Source: Mycobacterium sp. DL
GTDB lineage: Bacteria; Actinomycetota; Actinomycetes; Mycobacteriales; Mycobacteriaceae
DNA length: 64,000 bases
Direction: 5' to 3'
Assembly (NCBI RefSeq): GCF_039729195.1
Contig: NZ_CP155796.1
Span: 3,472,001 to 3,536,000, forward strand
Below the pieces are notes generated by a model, which did not search any database, was not told where the DNA came from, and worked only from the letters and a program-made list of their open reading frames with translations. Of the stretch, positions 21,154 to 32,255 are shown piece by piece. A program made the position numbers and the translations under genes. Position 1 is the first letter of the stretch. The number at the start of each line of letters is the position of its first letter.

Positions 21154-21183
21154 AGGTTACGAAACGGCATCGGCCTTGTCCAA
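21154..21183 (-). promoter_or_regulatory. Putative promoter of ripC
   Basis: On the minus strand TTGGAC (21178-21183) and TAACCT (21154-21159) are separated by 18 bases, about 60 bases before the TTG start. This resembles a housekeeping sigma-factor promoter; the match is partial. Confidence 0.35.
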
Positions 21184-21246
21184 CGGAAGACGCAAATTTA
21201 ACAGTCGCAACGGCAATGAGCACAACGCCGATGGCGCCGCGTGTCG

Positions 21247-21504
21247 TCAGGCAACCCCGGCGCCACCTTGGCGATGGATCGGCACGAGCCGCAATCGGGG
21301 AGCCAGACCCACTTCGGCAAGCACCTCCAGTGCGCGTCGCTCGTCAACGAGCAAAGTTTCCGGCACACCGAGCAAAACGCTCACGACACAGTCCTGGCAT
21401 CCGACCCCGCGGACAGCGCAGTCGTCGCAGTCGATCGTCACCGTCCCGGCCCCGGGCACCGGGGGGTCGCCCCCTGCACCCGGCGACCACTGATCCTCTG
21501 GCAT
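21247..21504 (-). CDS. Small Cys-rich conserved actinobacterial protein
   Basis: An 85-residue protein with the motif IDCDDCAVRGVGCQDCVVSVLL (two CxxC pairs, near residues 26-39), followed by an acidic helix DERRALEVLAEVGLAP and a basic end. The pattern CxDC-x5-6-CxDCVV followed by E/D-rich helix and LAxxGL is one I recognise from small proteins encoded beside NlpC/P60 genes in other actinobacteria. Metal binding is likely from the CxxC pairs; the role is unknown. GAGAGG lies upstream of the ATG (and of a GTG one codon earlier). It lies between ripC and the nuclease gene. Confidence 0.75.
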   Translation of the reverse strand: MPEDQWSPGAGGDPPVPGAGTVTIDCDDCAVRGVGCQDCVVSVLLGVPETLLVDERRALEVLAEVGLAPRLRLVPIHRQGGAGVA

Positions 21505-21603
21505 CACATGTCCTCTCGATCGGAGTCGTCCGCACGCTAACGGCGGGCACCGACATCCCCGCGGGGCCGGCGGGAGGTGACGGGGTTTGTCACCGGTGAC
21601 GGT

Positions 21604-21609
21604 TACGTT
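21604..21609 (+). promoter_or_regulatory. -10 element of a probable leaderless promoter (DnaQ-UvrC gene)
   Basis: TACGTT (TANNNT) is followed by 6 bases and then the ATG at 21616, with no Shine-Dalgarno. It supports this start over an in-frame GTG at 21577. Confidence 0.5.
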
Positions 21610-23331
21610 CAGCGCATGGGTCAGCTGAGCTTCGCGGACGTCGATCCGCTGGCTGACCCGACCCTGCGGGAGACCACGTTCGTCGTCGTCGACCTCGAGA
21701 CCACGGGCGGCAGACCGTCCGGCGACCGACACGACGCGATCACCGAGATCGGCGCGGTGAAGGTCCGCGGCGGCGAGGTGCTCGGCGAATTCGCCACCCT
21801 GGTGGACCCCGGTCGGAGCATCCCTCCCCAGATCGTCGCGCTCACGGGTATCACCTCGGCGATGGTGTACGACGCACCGCGCATCGAGGCGGTCCTGCCC
21901 TCGTTTCTCGAATTCTCCCGGGGTGCGGTCATGGTCGCCCACAACGCCGGGTTCGACATCGGCTTCCTGCGCGCAGCGGCCGAACGTAATCACTTGCGGT
22001 GGCCCAATCCCCCGGTGCTGTGCACGGTCCGGTTGGCGCGCCGGGCGCTCACCCGGGACGAGGCGCCCAGCGTGCGACTGTCCGCGCTGGCGCAGCTGTT
22101 CGGCGCCTCGACCACCCCCACCCACCGCGCCCTCGACGACGCCCGCGCCACCGTCGACGTTCTTCACGCACTGATCGAACGGGTCGGGAACCAGGGCGTG
22201 CACACCTACGCCGAGCTGGTCTCGTATCTACCGGACGTGACGCCGGCGCAGCGGAGAAAACGCCATCTCGCACATGCCCTGCCGCGGGCCCCCGGTGTGT
22301 ACCTGTTCCGCGGACCCTCCGACGAGGTGCTCTACGTCGGCACCGCCGTCGACCTGCGACGGCGGGTGACGCAGTACTTCAACGGTTCCGACCCGCGGAC
22401 CCGGATGAAGGAGATGGCGTCGCTGGCCACCGCGGTCGACCATGTCGCGTGCGCCCACGACCTGGAGGCCGGTGTCCGTGAGCTGCGGTTGCTGGCCGCC
22501 CACGCACCGCCGTACAACCGCCGGTCCAAGTTCCCCCAGCGGTGGTGGTGGGTGACGCTGACCGACGAGGCCTTCCCTCGATTCTCCGTGGTGCGCACAC
22601 CACGCAGTGACAGCGCCGTCGGGCCGTTCCGGGCCCGCGCCGACGCGCTGGAGGCTGCCGCTCTGATGGCACGGTTCACCGCGGTACGCACCTGCACCAA
22701 GCGGCTCGGACGCGCCGCGCTGCACGGACCGGCCTGTCCCGAACTCGAGGTCTCCCCCTGCCCGGCCCCCCGCGGTGTCGGCGCCGCGGGATACGCCGCC
22801 GCGACACAGGAGGCCCTCGACCTCATCGAGGGCCGCAGCAGTCGTCCGCTGGAGGCGGTCCTGTCTCACATCGCCGACCTGGCGGAGCGCAACCGCTACG
22901 AGACGGCGGCGCGGCTGCGCGACCATGCCGCGGCCACCATCGACGTGCTGTGGCGCGGCCAGCGGCTGAGGGCGCTGGCGTCGGTCCCGGAGTTGGTGGC
23001 GGCCAGACCCGACGGTGACCGCGGCTGGCACCTCGCGGTGATCCGTCACGGCCAACTGGCGGCGGCCGGCGTGGCCCGCCGCGGCGTGCCGCCGATGCCC
23101 GTCGTGGAGGCCCTCAGCGCCGGCGCGCAGACCGTCCTGCCCACCGCGGCACCTCTGGGCGGCGCGCTGGTCGAGGAGACCGCACTGCTGGCCCGTTGGC
23201 TCGCTCAGCCCGGCGTCCGGATCGTCCGCGCCGACCCGGGGTACTGCTCCCCCGTCGGCGCGGCCGGGCGCTGGTCTCACTGGGCTGCCTCGGCCCGCTC
23301 GGCGCGACTGGCCGCCGAACAACTCGCCGCC

Positions 23332-25106
<1,775 letters not shown>

Positions 25107-25144
25107 CCGAACAACCTCAGACACAGCCGATGAGAAGGGGTTCG

Positions 25145-25981
25145 ATGACCACCAAGGCCCGCGGAGCCGGGCAGCCGGCGACGATCAAGCGCCGTCGGTT
25201 GCGCCGCCGCCTGTCAGCAGCGGTGCTGCTGCTGACCGGGCTGACCGTCGCCGGAGGCCTGGCGGCCACGCTCACGCCGACACCGCAGGTCGCTGTTGCC
25301 GACGAGTCGGCTTCGGCGATGCTGCGTCTGGGTGAGCAGCTCTACGAGACGTCGTGTGTGTCCTGCCACGGGGTCAACCTGCAGGGTGTCGCCGATCGTG
25401 GCCCGAGCCTGATCGGCGTCGGCGAAGCCGCCGTGTACTTCCAGGTGTCCACCGGCCGGATGCCTGCGATGCGCGGCGAGGCGCAGGCCCCGCAGAAGCC
25501 GGCGCAGTTCGACGAAGCACAGACCGATGCGCTCGGCGCCTACGTCCAGGCCAACGGCGGCGGTCCCGTCGTGCCCCGGGACGAGGACGGCAGCGTCGCC
25601 TCCCAATCCCTGATCGGCGACAACGTTGCCAGGGGCGGCGACCTGTTCCGCCTCAACTGCGCCTCCTGCCACAACTTCACCGGCAAGGGTGGCGCGCTGT
25701 CGTCGGGCAAGTACGCCCCCGATCTCGGCACCGCCACCGAGTCGGAGATCTACACCGCGATGCTGACCGGTCCGCAGAACATGCCGAAGTTCTCCGATCG
25801 GCAGCTGACGCCGGAAGAGAAGCGCGACATCGTGGCCTACGTGCGCGAGGCGTCCGCCACCCCGACCCCCGGTGGTCTTGGGCTCGGCGGCTTCGGCCCC
25901 ACGTCCGAGGGCATGGTCGCCTGGATCGTTGGAATGGTGGCCGTCATCGCGGCCGCACTCTGGATCGGAGCACGGGCATGA
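25145..25981 (+). CDS. qcrC: Dihaem cytochrome c subunit QcrC of the bcc complex
   Basis: A 278-residue membrane-anchored dihaem cytochrome c that passes electrons from complex III directly to the aa3 oxidase. The haem sites are CVSCHG (near residue 74) and CASCHN (near 175); Met ligand candidates are in RMPAMRG and PQNMPKF. There is an N-terminal hydrophobic segment and a C-terminal anchor (about 253-275). The ATG at 25145 is chosen for the GAGAAGGGG site upstream. An ATG at 25103 overlapping the ctaE stop as ATGA is the alternative. Confidence 0.96.
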   Translation: MTTKARGAGQPATIKRRRLRRRLSAAVLLLTGLTVAGGLAATLTPTPQVAVADESASAMLRLGEQLYETSCVSCHGVNLQGVADRGPSLIGVGEAAVYFQVSTGRMPAMRGEAQAPQKPAQFDEAQTDALGAYVQANGGGPVVPRDEDGSVASQSLIGDNVARGGDLFRLNCASCHNFTGKGGALSSGKYAPDLGTATESEIYTAMLTGPQNMPKFSDRQLTPEEKRDIVAYVREASATPTPGGLGLGGFGPTSEGMVAWIVGMVAVIAAALWIGARA

Positions 25982-27195
25982 GCGACGGCCGCGACGGTCA
26001 CGACGACCTCAAGGGGTCCGACACTCCCGGTCAGACCGGTGAACCCGGTCAGCCCACCGATGCGCAGCTCGCCGAGATGTCCCGAGAGCAGCTGCTCGAA
26101 CTCGGCGGCAAGATCGACGGCGTCGAGATCGTCTACAAGGAAGAACGGTGGCCGGTCCCCGGCACCAAGGCCGAGAAGCGCGCCGAGCGCACGGTGGCGT
26201 ACTGGCTGCTGCTCGCAGGCTTCTCGGGTCTGGCTCTGCTGCTGATATTCCTGTTCTGGCCCTGGGAGTACCAGCCGTACGGGTCGCCGGGTGAGTTCAT
26301 CTACACGCTGACGACCCCGCTGTACGGTCTGACGTTCGGGCTCTCGATCCTGGCGATCGGCGTCGGCGCGGTGCTCTTCCAGAAGAAGTTCATTCCCGAA
26401 GAGATCTCCATCCAGGATCGTCACGACGGCAGCTCCCCCGAGCTGCACCGCAGGACCGTCGCCGCCAACCTGGGTGATGCGCTGGAGAGCTCAACCCTTA
26501 AGCGCCGCAAGCTCATCGGGTTGTCGCTGGGCATCGGGTTCGGCGCGTTCGGTCTGGGCACGCTCGTCGCGTTCATGGGCGGGCTGATCAAGAACCCGTG
26601 GAAGCCCGTGGTGCCGACCGCCGAGGGCATGAAGGCCGTGCTGTGGACCTCGGGGTGGACCCCCAGGTTCGAGGGCGAGACGATCTTCCTGGCCCGTGCC
26701 ACCGGCAATCCGGGCGAGTCGCCGTTCATCAAGATGCGCCCGGAGGACATCGACGCGGGCGGCATGGAAACGGTCTTCCCGTGGCGCGAGTCCGATGGCG
26801 ACGGCACAACCGTCGAGTCCGAGCACCATCTCACCGAGATCTCCTACGGTGTCCGCAACCCCGTCATGCTGATCCGCATCCGTCCGGGTGACATGAACAG
26901 GGTGGTCAAGCGTCAAGGCCAGGAGAGCTTCAATTTCGGCGAGCTGTTCGCCTACACCAAAGTGTGCTCGCATCTGGGTTGCCCGTCCTCTCTGTACGAG
27001 CAGCAGACCTACCGCATCCTCTGCCCGTGCCACCAGTCGCAGTTCGACGCGTTGCACTTCGCGAGGCCCATCTTCGGTCCAGCGGCCCGCGCCTTGGCTC
27101 AGCTGCCGATTACCATTGATCAGGACGGTTACCTTGTCGCCAACGGCGACTTCATCGAGCCCGTCGGACCGGCATTCTGGGAGCGCACGTCATGA
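25978..27195 (+). CDS. qcrA: Rieske iron-sulfur subunit QcrA
   Basis: A 405-residue actinobacterial Rieske protein carrying the [2Fe-2S] cluster of complex III. It has an acidic N-terminus, three transmembrane helices (about 82-102, 120-140, 182-202) and a periplasmic Rieske domain with the cluster ligands in CSHLGC and CPCHQS. The ATG overlaps the qcrC stop and the stop overlaps the qcrB start, both as ATGA, indicating tight translational coupling for 1:1 subunit supply. Confidence 0.97.
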   Translation: MSDGRDGHDDLKGSDTPGQTGEPGQPTDAQLAEMSREQLLELGGKIDGVEIVYKEERWPVPGTKAEKRAERTVAYWLLLAGFSGLALLLIFLFWPWEYQPYGSPGEFIYTLTTPLYGLTFGLSILAIGVGAVLFQKKFIPEEISIQDRHDGSSPELHRRTVAANLGDALESSTLKRRKLIGLSLGIGFGAFGLGTLVAFMGGLIKNPWKPVVPTAEGMKAVLWTSGWTPRFEGETIFLARATGNPGESPFIKMRPEDIDAGGMETVFPWRESDGDGTTVESEHHLTEISYGVRNPVMLIRIRPGDMNRVVKRQGQESFNFGELFAYTKVCSHLGCPSSLYEQQTYRILCPCHQSQFDALHFARPIFGPAARALAQLPITIDQDGYLVANGDFIEPVGPAFWERTS

Positions 27196-28883
27196 GCCCA
27201 CGACCGAATATGGCCGAGATCGCCGCCAAACAAGGCGAAGCGATCGACTCGCGGTACCACCCGTCGGCAGCGGTACGCCGGCAGCTCAACAAGGTCTTCC
27301 CGACACACTGGTCGTTCCTGCTCGGTGAGATCGCGCTGTACAGCTTCATCGTGCTTCTCATCACCGGCATCTGGCTGACGCTGTTCTTCGACCCGTCGAT
27401 GGCCCACGTCACCTACGACGGGGTCTATCAGCCGCTTCGCGGCGTGCAGATGTCCCGCGCCTACGAGACGGCCCTGGACATCAGCTTCGAGATCCGCGGC
27501 GGGCTGTTCGTGCGCCAGGTCCACCACTGGGCGGCGCTGCTGTTCGCCGCGTCGATCATGGTGCATCTGGCCCGTATCTTCTTCACCGGCGCATTCCGCC
27601 GGCCACGCGAAGCCAACTGGGTCATCGGCTCGCTGCTACTGATCCTCGCGATGTTCGAGGGCTTCTTCGGCTACTCGCTGCCCGACGACCTGCTCTCGGG
27701 CACCGGCCTCCGCGCCGCGTTCTCCGGTATCACGATGGGCATTCCGGTGGTCGGCACCTGGATGCACTGGGCGCTGTTCGGCGGCGACTTCCCCGGCGAG
27801 ATCATCATCCCGCGGTTGTACGCGTTGCACATCCTGGTTCTTCCCGGCATCATCCTGGCGCTCATCGGGGTGCACCTCGCCCTGGTGTGGTTCCAGAAGC
27901 ACACCCAGTTCCCCGGGCCGGGTCGCACTGAGACCAACGTGGTGGGCGTGCGGGTCATGCCGGTCTTCGCGGTGAAGTCCGGCGCGTTCTTCGCGGTCAC
28001 GCTCGGCATCCTCGGCCTGATGGGCGGGCTGTTGCAGATCAACCCGATCTGGGTGCTCGGCCCGTACAAGCCGTCCCAGATCTCCGCGGGCAGCCAGCCC
28101 GACTTCTACATGATGTGGACCGACGGCCTGATCCGCCTGTGGCCGGCGTGGGAGTTCTACCCGTTCGGTCACACCATCCCGCAGGGCGTGTGGGTCGCGG
28201 TCGGGATGGGCCTGATCTTCGGGCTGCTGATCGCCTACCCGTTCCTGGAGAAGAAGTTCTCCAAGGACGACGCCCACCACAACCTGCTGCAGCGCCCCCG
28301 GGACGCACCGACGCGGACCGCGGTGGGTGCGGCAGCGATCTCCTTCTACATCCTGCTGACGTTCGCCTGCATGAACGACATCATCGCGCTGAAGTTCCAC
28401 ATCTCGCTCAACGCGACGACGTGGATCGGCCGCGTCGGAATGGTGGTGCTGCCCGCAATCGTCTACTTCGTCACCTACCGGTGGGCGGTGGCGCTGCAGC
28501 GCAGCGACCGGGCGGTGCTCGAGCACGGGATCGAGACGGGCATCATCAAACGCCTCCCGCACGGCGCCTACGTCGAACTGCACCAGCCGCTGGGACCCGT
28601 CGACGAGCACGGGCACGCGATTCCGCTCGAGTACCAGGGTGCGGCTCTGCCCAAGCGGATGAACAAGCTGGGGTTGAGCGGCGCGCCAGGCACCGGCAGC
28701 TTCTTCAACGCGGATCCGGTGTCGGAGCACGAGGCGATCACCGAGGCAGCGCACGCTGCCGAGCGCAGGGCGCTGACCGCGCTGCGTGAGCATCAGGACG
28801 GCACCAACGGCAACGGCCACGGCTCCAACGGCCACGGCTCGAACGGCCACGGTTCCGACGGCAACGGCAACGGGCACCACTAG
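27192..28883 (+). CDS. qcrB: Cytochrome b subunit QcrB
   Basis: A 563-residue cytochrome b of the bcc complex. Haem b ligands lie in [21 protein letters not shown] and [22 protein letters not shown]. The quinol-oxidation motif is QPDFY, the actinobacterial variant of PEWY. Eight or nine helices are followed by a long cytoplasmic tail. The last 35 residues are a low-complexity Gly/Asn/His/Ser run encoded by 15-base tandem repeats. Start by ATGA overlap with qcrA. An intrinsic terminator begins about 20 bases after the stop. This subunit family is the target of Q203-type inhibitors in M. tuberculosis. Confidence 0.97.
   Translation: MSPRPNMAEIAAKQGEAIDSRYHPSAAVRRQLNKVFPTHWSFLLGEIALYSFIVLLITGIWLTLFFDPSMAHVTYDGVYQPLRGVQMSRAYETALDISFEIRGGLFVRQVHHWAALLFAASIMVHLARIFFTGAFRRPREANWVIGSLLLILAMFEGFFGYSLPDDLLSGTGLRAAFSGITMGIPVVGTWMHWALFGGDFPGEIIIPRLYALHILVLPGIILALIGVHLALVWFQKHTQFPGPGRTETNVVGVRVMPVFAVKSGAFFAVTLGILGLMGGLLQINPIWVLGPYKPSQISAGSQPDFYMMWTDGLIRLWPAWEFYPFGHTIPQGVWVAVGMGLIFGLLIAYPFLEKKFSKDDAHHNLLQRPRDAPTRTAVGAAAISFYILLTFACMNDIIALKFHISLNATTWIGRVGMVVLPAIVYFVTYRWAVALQRSDRAVLEHGIETGIIKRLPHGAYVELHQPLGPVDEHGHAIPLEYQGAALPKRMNKLGLSGAPGTGSFFNADPVSEHEAITEAAHAAERRALTALREHQDGTNGNGHGSNGHGSNGHGSDGNGNGHH
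28812..28856 (+). repeat. Three 15-bp tandem repeats in the qcrB 3' end
   Basis: Units AACGGCCACGGCTCC, AACGGCCACGGCTCG and AACGGCCACGGTTCC encode N-G-H-G-S three times. The period is a multiple of three, so changes in copy number keep the reading frame. Confidence 0.9.
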
Positions 28884-28902
28884 GAGTCAGCGGAACAACA
28901 AG

Positions 28903-28941
28903 GATCCGTCCCGGCCGAATCGGCTGGGACGGATCTTTTTT
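28903..28941 (+). terminator. Intrinsic terminator of the ctaE-qcrCAB operon
   Basis: A GATCCGTCCC/GGGACGGATC outer stem with inner GGCCG-AAT-CGGCT pairing is followed directly by six T (28936-28941). It lies 20 bases after the qcrB stop and 18 bases before the left target duplication of the insertion sequence. Confidence 0.9.
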
Positions 28942-28958
28942 GGGTCTCGGCGCCGGTG

Positions 28959-28964
28959 GCTAGT
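28959..28964. repeat. Left 6-bp target-site duplication of the IS element
   Basis: GCTAGT, identical to the hexamer at 30057-30062 on the other side of the element. It fits the NCTAGN target pattern described for IS481. Confidence 0.85.
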
Positions 28965-29949
28965 TGTACTGACCTGAGAGGTTAGGTACACGGCTGGCTG
29001 GTGCTTGACCGCCGAGTGCTGTGTGGCCGCGGTGGTGATTGTAGGTGTGCAACCAGCGCGGGTATTCGTCGCAGCGTTGCGCGTCGCTGGTGTAGAGCCG
29101 CGCATAGGCCCACTCGTCGGCCAGTGTGCGATGGAAGCGCTCCACCTTGCCGTTGGTCTGCGGCCGGTAGGGCCGAGTGCGACGATGGCCGATATCGCCG
29201 AGGGCATCGCGGAAGACGTGTGATCGATAACAGTTCCCGTTGTCGGTCAACACCTTTCGAACGGTGATGCCGCAGTCGGTGAACCACGCGTTGGCACGCC
29301 GCCAGAAGTCGGCGGCGGTGTCCTTGCCCTCGTCGGCGAGTAATTCGGAGTAGGCCAGCCGCGAATGCGCGTCGATGGCGGTGTGGATGAAGTGGTAGCC
29401 GCGGACCGGGTTGCCGTACTTGTTGGTCACCCCGCTGCTCTTGTCGGCCCTGGCGTTGCGGTTGCCCTTCGTACGGCCCACCATGCGCCAGCCGCCGCCG
29501 GCGGGGATCTTGCCGAGTTTCTTGACATCGACGTGCACCAGGTCGCCGCAGCCTGCGGACTCCATTCGGCGAACGACGCGTCCGGTCGCGCGGTCGAGCC
29601 AGCGCAGCTTGGCGATCCGGTAGCGGCTCAACACCCGATGCACCGTCGAGGGATGAATCCCGAGCAGGTAGCCGATACGGGCTGGCCCCCACCGCCGGGT
29701 GACGCGCACGCCAATGATGCGCCGCTCAGTGCGTGTAGGTGTGCGATTGGGGCTGTGGTGTGGTCGTGAGCTGCGGTCGGCCATCCCCGACTGACCCTGC
29801 TCGCGATAGCGGCCCGCCCACCGCGAGGCCGTGGATACCGACAGCTGGAAACGTTCGGCAGCCCGTCGCAAAGACCAGCCATCATCGACGACGCAACGAG
29901 CCAGCCGCAGGCGACCGGTTTCGGACAAAGGGGCATTACGGTGAGACAC
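28960..29949 (-). CDS. IS481-family DDE transposase
   Basis: A 329-residue transposase. The N-terminal helix-turn-helix (about 20-50, WSLRRAAERFQLSVSTASRWAG) is followed by an rve-type integrase core with the catalytic triad D141 (LVHVDVKK), D236 (VLTDNG) and E270 (NGKVERF). The end WLHTYNHHRGHTALGG is typical of IS481. The GTG start has GGAGGT 5 bases upstream, inside a 14-bp inverted repeat. The frame is intact, so the element may be active. The TAG stop is not part of the IS: it lies in the flanking target duplication. Confidence 0.95.
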   Translation of the reverse strand: MSHRNAPLSETGRLRLARCVVDDGWSLRRAAERFQLSVSTASRWAGRYREQGQSGMADRSSRPHHSPNRTPTRTERRIIGVRVTRRWGPARIGYLLGIHPSTVHRVLSRYRIAKLRWLDRATGRVVRRMESAGCGDLVHVDVKKLGKIPAGGGWRMVGRTKGNRNARADKSSGVTNKYGNPVRGYHFIHTAIDAHSRLAYSELLADEGKDTAADFWRRANAWFTDCGITVRKVLTDNGNCYRSHVFRDALGDIGHRRTRPYRPQTNGKVERFHRTLADEWAYARLYTSDAQRCDEYPRWLHTYNHHRGHTALGGQAPASRVPNLSGQYN

Positions 29950-30056
29950 GAAGACCTCCGAGGTGAGTTGGTGCGTTCCTAGGCAGTTCGCACTTCACTC
30001 GGAGGTCTTCGTCTTGTCACCTCACCACGCCGTCACCAACGTCCGTGGTCAGTACA
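28965..30056. mobile_element. Complete IS481-family insertion sequence, 1092 bp
   Basis: The ends carry a perfect 10-bp inverted repeat TGTACTGACC / GGTCAGTACA, continuing as an imperfect repeat (GGTTAGG versus CGTTGG). It is flanked by 6-bp direct repeats GCTAGT and encodes one intact transposase on the minus strand. The element sits between the qcrB terminator and the stop codon of the convergent DUF2561 gene, where M. tuberculosis has none. Neither neighbouring gene is damaged: the duplication recreates the TAG stop of the DUF2561 gene. Perfect duplications and intact frame suggest a fairly recent insertion. Confidence 0.95.
29949..30011. repeat. 14-bp inverted repeat burying the transposase ribosome-binding site
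   Basis: CGAAGACCTCCGAG (29949-29962) and CTCGGAGGTCTTCG (29998-30011) are perfectly complementary, with 35 bases between. On the minus-strand transcript the second arm to be made contains the GGAGGT site and ends at the GTG start. RNA reading in from the upstream DUF2561 gene would fold the site shut, a known way for insertion sequences to avoid activation by outside transcription. Confidence 0.75.
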
Positions 30057-30062
30057 GCTAGT
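30057..30062. repeat. Right 6-bp target-site duplication of the IS element
   Basis: GCTAGT; its CTA is the complement of the TAG stop codon of the DUF2561 gene. Confidence 0.85.
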
Positions 30063-30723
30063 CCGCGATAGCGCGTAATTCGCGCAGGGAGTACCACGGG
30101 ATTGCGACCATGGCCACGGTGAAGACAGCCGCGACTCCCAGCAGGACCCACGCGACGGTGTCACTGTCGACCGCCATCAGGTAGGTCGAGACCGCGGTCA
30201 GCAACGTCGCGACACCCATCGCGCACCCGATGCCCGCAGCGCACCGCAGCCACACCTGCCCGACAGCCGCCGCCTCGGCGGTTGTCTGTTCACGCATGCG
30301 CGGGATGGGGCCACTGGGCTCAACGGTCACCGCAGGAGCCCTGAACTTCTCCGTCGGCGCCTCCGCGCCGCGCGCCGGGGCCTGGGGTGGCGGCGCGGCT
30401 GACTGTGCTGGTTGCCCGGGGGCGGGATCCCCGACGGACGCACGCCGGGCGCGCAGGAGCAGCGGCACCGCGGCCACGATCACCACGGCGGACACCCCGA
30501 TGACGGTGTACAGGAACCACGGGGTGCCCGACTCGCTGCTCGACGCAGTCGGTCCGCGGGACAGGTCGACCAGCGCCACCGTCGCGGCGACGCCCGCCCC
30601 CAGAGCGGCCAGCCAGGCGGCCACGCAGCCGCCCAACAGCAGACGATCGACGCGGTCCAGCGCAGAGAAGTCGAACGCCGGGCTCTGTCGTGAGCGGGCC
30701 GGGGTATCGGTGAGGTATGTCAT
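30058..30723 (-). CDS. DUF2561 membrane protein (Rv2197c-like)
   Basis: A 221-residue protein of unknown function. Four hydrophobic segments occur as two pairs (about 27-50 and 68-87, then 155-178 and 185-205), separated by a Pro/Ala-rich cytoplasmic linker with RMREQTTAEAAAVGQ. The ATG at 30723 starts MTYLTDTPARSRQSPAFDF; an in-frame GTG/ATG slightly upstream would overlap mmpS3. It lies 13 bases downstream of mmpS3 and probably belongs to the ctaC-ctaF-mmpS3 transcription direction. The IS insertion lies exactly at its stop codon. Confidence 0.85.
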   Translation of the reverse strand: MTYLTDTPARSRQSPAFDFSALDRVDRLLLGGCVAAWLAALGAGVAATVALVDLSRGPTASSSESGTPWFLYTVIGVSAVVIVAAVPLLLRARRASVGDPAPGQPAQSAAPPPQAPARGAEAPTEKFRAPAVTVEPSGPIPRMREQTTAEAAAVGQVWLRCAAGIGCAMGVATLLTAVSTYLMAVDSDTVAWVLLGVAAVFTVAMVAIPWYSLRELRAIAD

Positions 30724-30736
30724 CAGAGGTGTCTGC

Positions 30737-31654
30737 CTAGCAACTGGTCTGTGCAGCATTGTTGGTGTTCGCCGACAGCACCGTGCCGTCGCTTGTGGTG
30801 ATCGAGCAGTTCAGTCGACTCACCAGGAAGAGACTGGACGCCTGCACCGAACCGACCTCGGACTGCGAGATCGGGGTGACGGTCAGCGACCACGGGATGT
30901 ACACGTTCCGCTGGGTGCGACTGCGACCCGACGCGTCGATGTAGGTCACGCTGATGATGTCGCCGGGCGCCTTGGTTCCGGTGACGGAGTAGGTCACCTG
31001 CCGTGGGCCGGCGCGCGTCGTCGTCGTCGGCGGCGGGGGCGGCGGCGGCTCCTCGGTGACCGGAGGCGGCGGCGGTTCGGCCGGAACGACCGGCGGCGGG
31101 GGCGGCGGCTCCTCGGTGACCGTCACGGTCTCCGGCGGCGGTGGTGGCGGCTCCTCGGGCGGCGGCGGCGGAGGCGGCGGGGGTGGTGGCGGTGTCGTGG
31201 TGGTGATCTCGTCCTGAACCGGCGGCGGCACCGACGTCGTGGTCGTCTCGGGGTTCGCGGTGTTGTCGGTGTCCGTCCGGGTCACCAGCACCGACACCGA
31301 CACCACGAGAGCGATCGCGGCGACGATCGCCACGACGCCGACCACCCACGGCCATCGAGGAGGGGCTTGTGGCTCGCCGGCATCAGGAGCGGACTCGTAG
31401 CTGTCGTAGTCGTACAGCGATGCGTCGGAGGGGACGTAGGGGCTGCTGACGAACTGTTCGGACTCGGGCGCGGAGTACGCCTGCGAATAGTGGTCTGTCT
31501 GCGCGGTGTCGGGGAAGTCGCCACCGACTCCGCTGCCGGGTGGAGTGCCCGAGGCATCTGGGGTGGGTTCGCCCGAGGAGGGCTTGTTGCCCGGCTCGTC
31601 ACCTGGAAGTTCCGAGCCACCAGAGTCCCGTTCGGGGGGATTCGGCCCGCTCAT
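30737..31654 (-). CDS. mmpS3: MmpS3 proline-rich membrane protein
   Basis: A 305-residue single-pass protein. An acidic, Pro/Ser-rich cytoplasmic N-terminus (1-98) leads to one transmembrane helix (about 101-122), then Thr-rich and very long Pro-rich periplasmic segments (about 130-210, including a run of twelve Pro). The MmpS-type C-terminal beta domain follows ([21 protein letters not shown]...). MmpS family members usually work with MmpL transporters, but MmpS3 has no adjacent mmpL, here or in M. tuberculosis. The conserved position beside ctaC/ctaF suggests an envelope role that remains undefined. Confidence 0.9.
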   Translation of the reverse strand: MSGPNPPERDSGGSELPGDEPGNKPSSGEPTPDASGTPPGSGVGGDFPDTAQTDHYSQAYSAPESEQFVSSPYVPSDASLYDYDSYESAPDAGEPQAPPRWPWVVGVVAIVAAIALVVSVSVLVTRTDTDNTANPETTTTSVPPPVQDEITTTTPPPPPPPPPPPPEEPPPPPPETVTVTEEPPPPPPVVPAEPPPPPVTEEPPPPPPPTTTTRAGPRQVTYSVTGTKAPGDIISVTYIDASGRSRTQRNVYIPWSLTVTPISQSEVGSVQASSLFLVSRLNCSITTSDGTVLSANTNNAAQTSC

Positions 31655-31828
31655 CTACGTCTGTCCTTCTCGACTGCTGCTCCGTCGGTCGCGCCGTCAG
31701 CGGACCACGACGCTTGGGCAACACTACCCAACGGAGACACCCGAACAGGACGCCCAGTGCGGTTTGCGGGCGAACTCATGCCCTGATTGTGACCTTGTTC
31801 GACACGTGCAGACCACACCGACAGCGGC

Positions 31829-32248
31829 TCAGTGCTTCTCGGCTCCCGTGTGGTATTCGAAGACCAGACCGGCCACCGAGGCCAGGATGAAGCAGACACC
31901 GCCGACGATGAGCCACGGAAGCCACATGGCCATACCGACCGCGGTGACCGAACCCGACAGCGCGATGAGAATCGGCCACCAGCTGTGCGGCGGGTAGAAA
32001 CCCAGCTCGCCGGCGCCGTCGGCGATCTCGGCATCCTCGTAGTCCTCGGGCCGGGTGTCGAGGCGGCGTGCGACGAAGCGGAAGAACGTACCGGTGATCA
32101 GCGTCAGGCCGGTGGTCAGCACCAGAGCGGTGGTACCCGCCCATTCGATGCCGCCCTGGGCGAACATCGCCGTCAGAACGCCGTACACGACCGACGACAG
32201 TGCGAAGAACGCCGTCAGGAACTCGAACAACCGGGCTTCGATGTGCAT
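31829..32248 (-). CDS. ctaF: Cytochrome c oxidase subunit IV (CtaF)
   Basis: A 139-residue actinobacterial oxidase subunit with four membrane helices (two N-terminal, two C-terminal) around a charged loop [35 protein letters not shown], which is characteristic of CtaF. It is required for aa3 assembly in the III-IV supercomplex. It begins 7 bases after ctaC. The 174 bases between its stop and mmpS3 hold no gene. Confidence 0.94.
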   Translation of the reverse strand: MHIEARLFEFLTAFFALSSVVYGVLTAMFAQGGIEWAGTTALVLTTGLTLITGTFFRFVARRLDTRPEDYEDAEIADGAGELGFYPPHSWWPILIALSGSVTAVGMAMWLPWLIVGGVCFILASVAGLVFEYHTGAEKH

Positions 32249-32255
32249 TGCTGTC

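Noticed and set aside
28812..28856. CRISPR-like array at the end of qcrB
   Set aside because: The repeats are 15 bases without spacers, in frame with the coding sequence, and encode a simple Gly/Asn/His tail.
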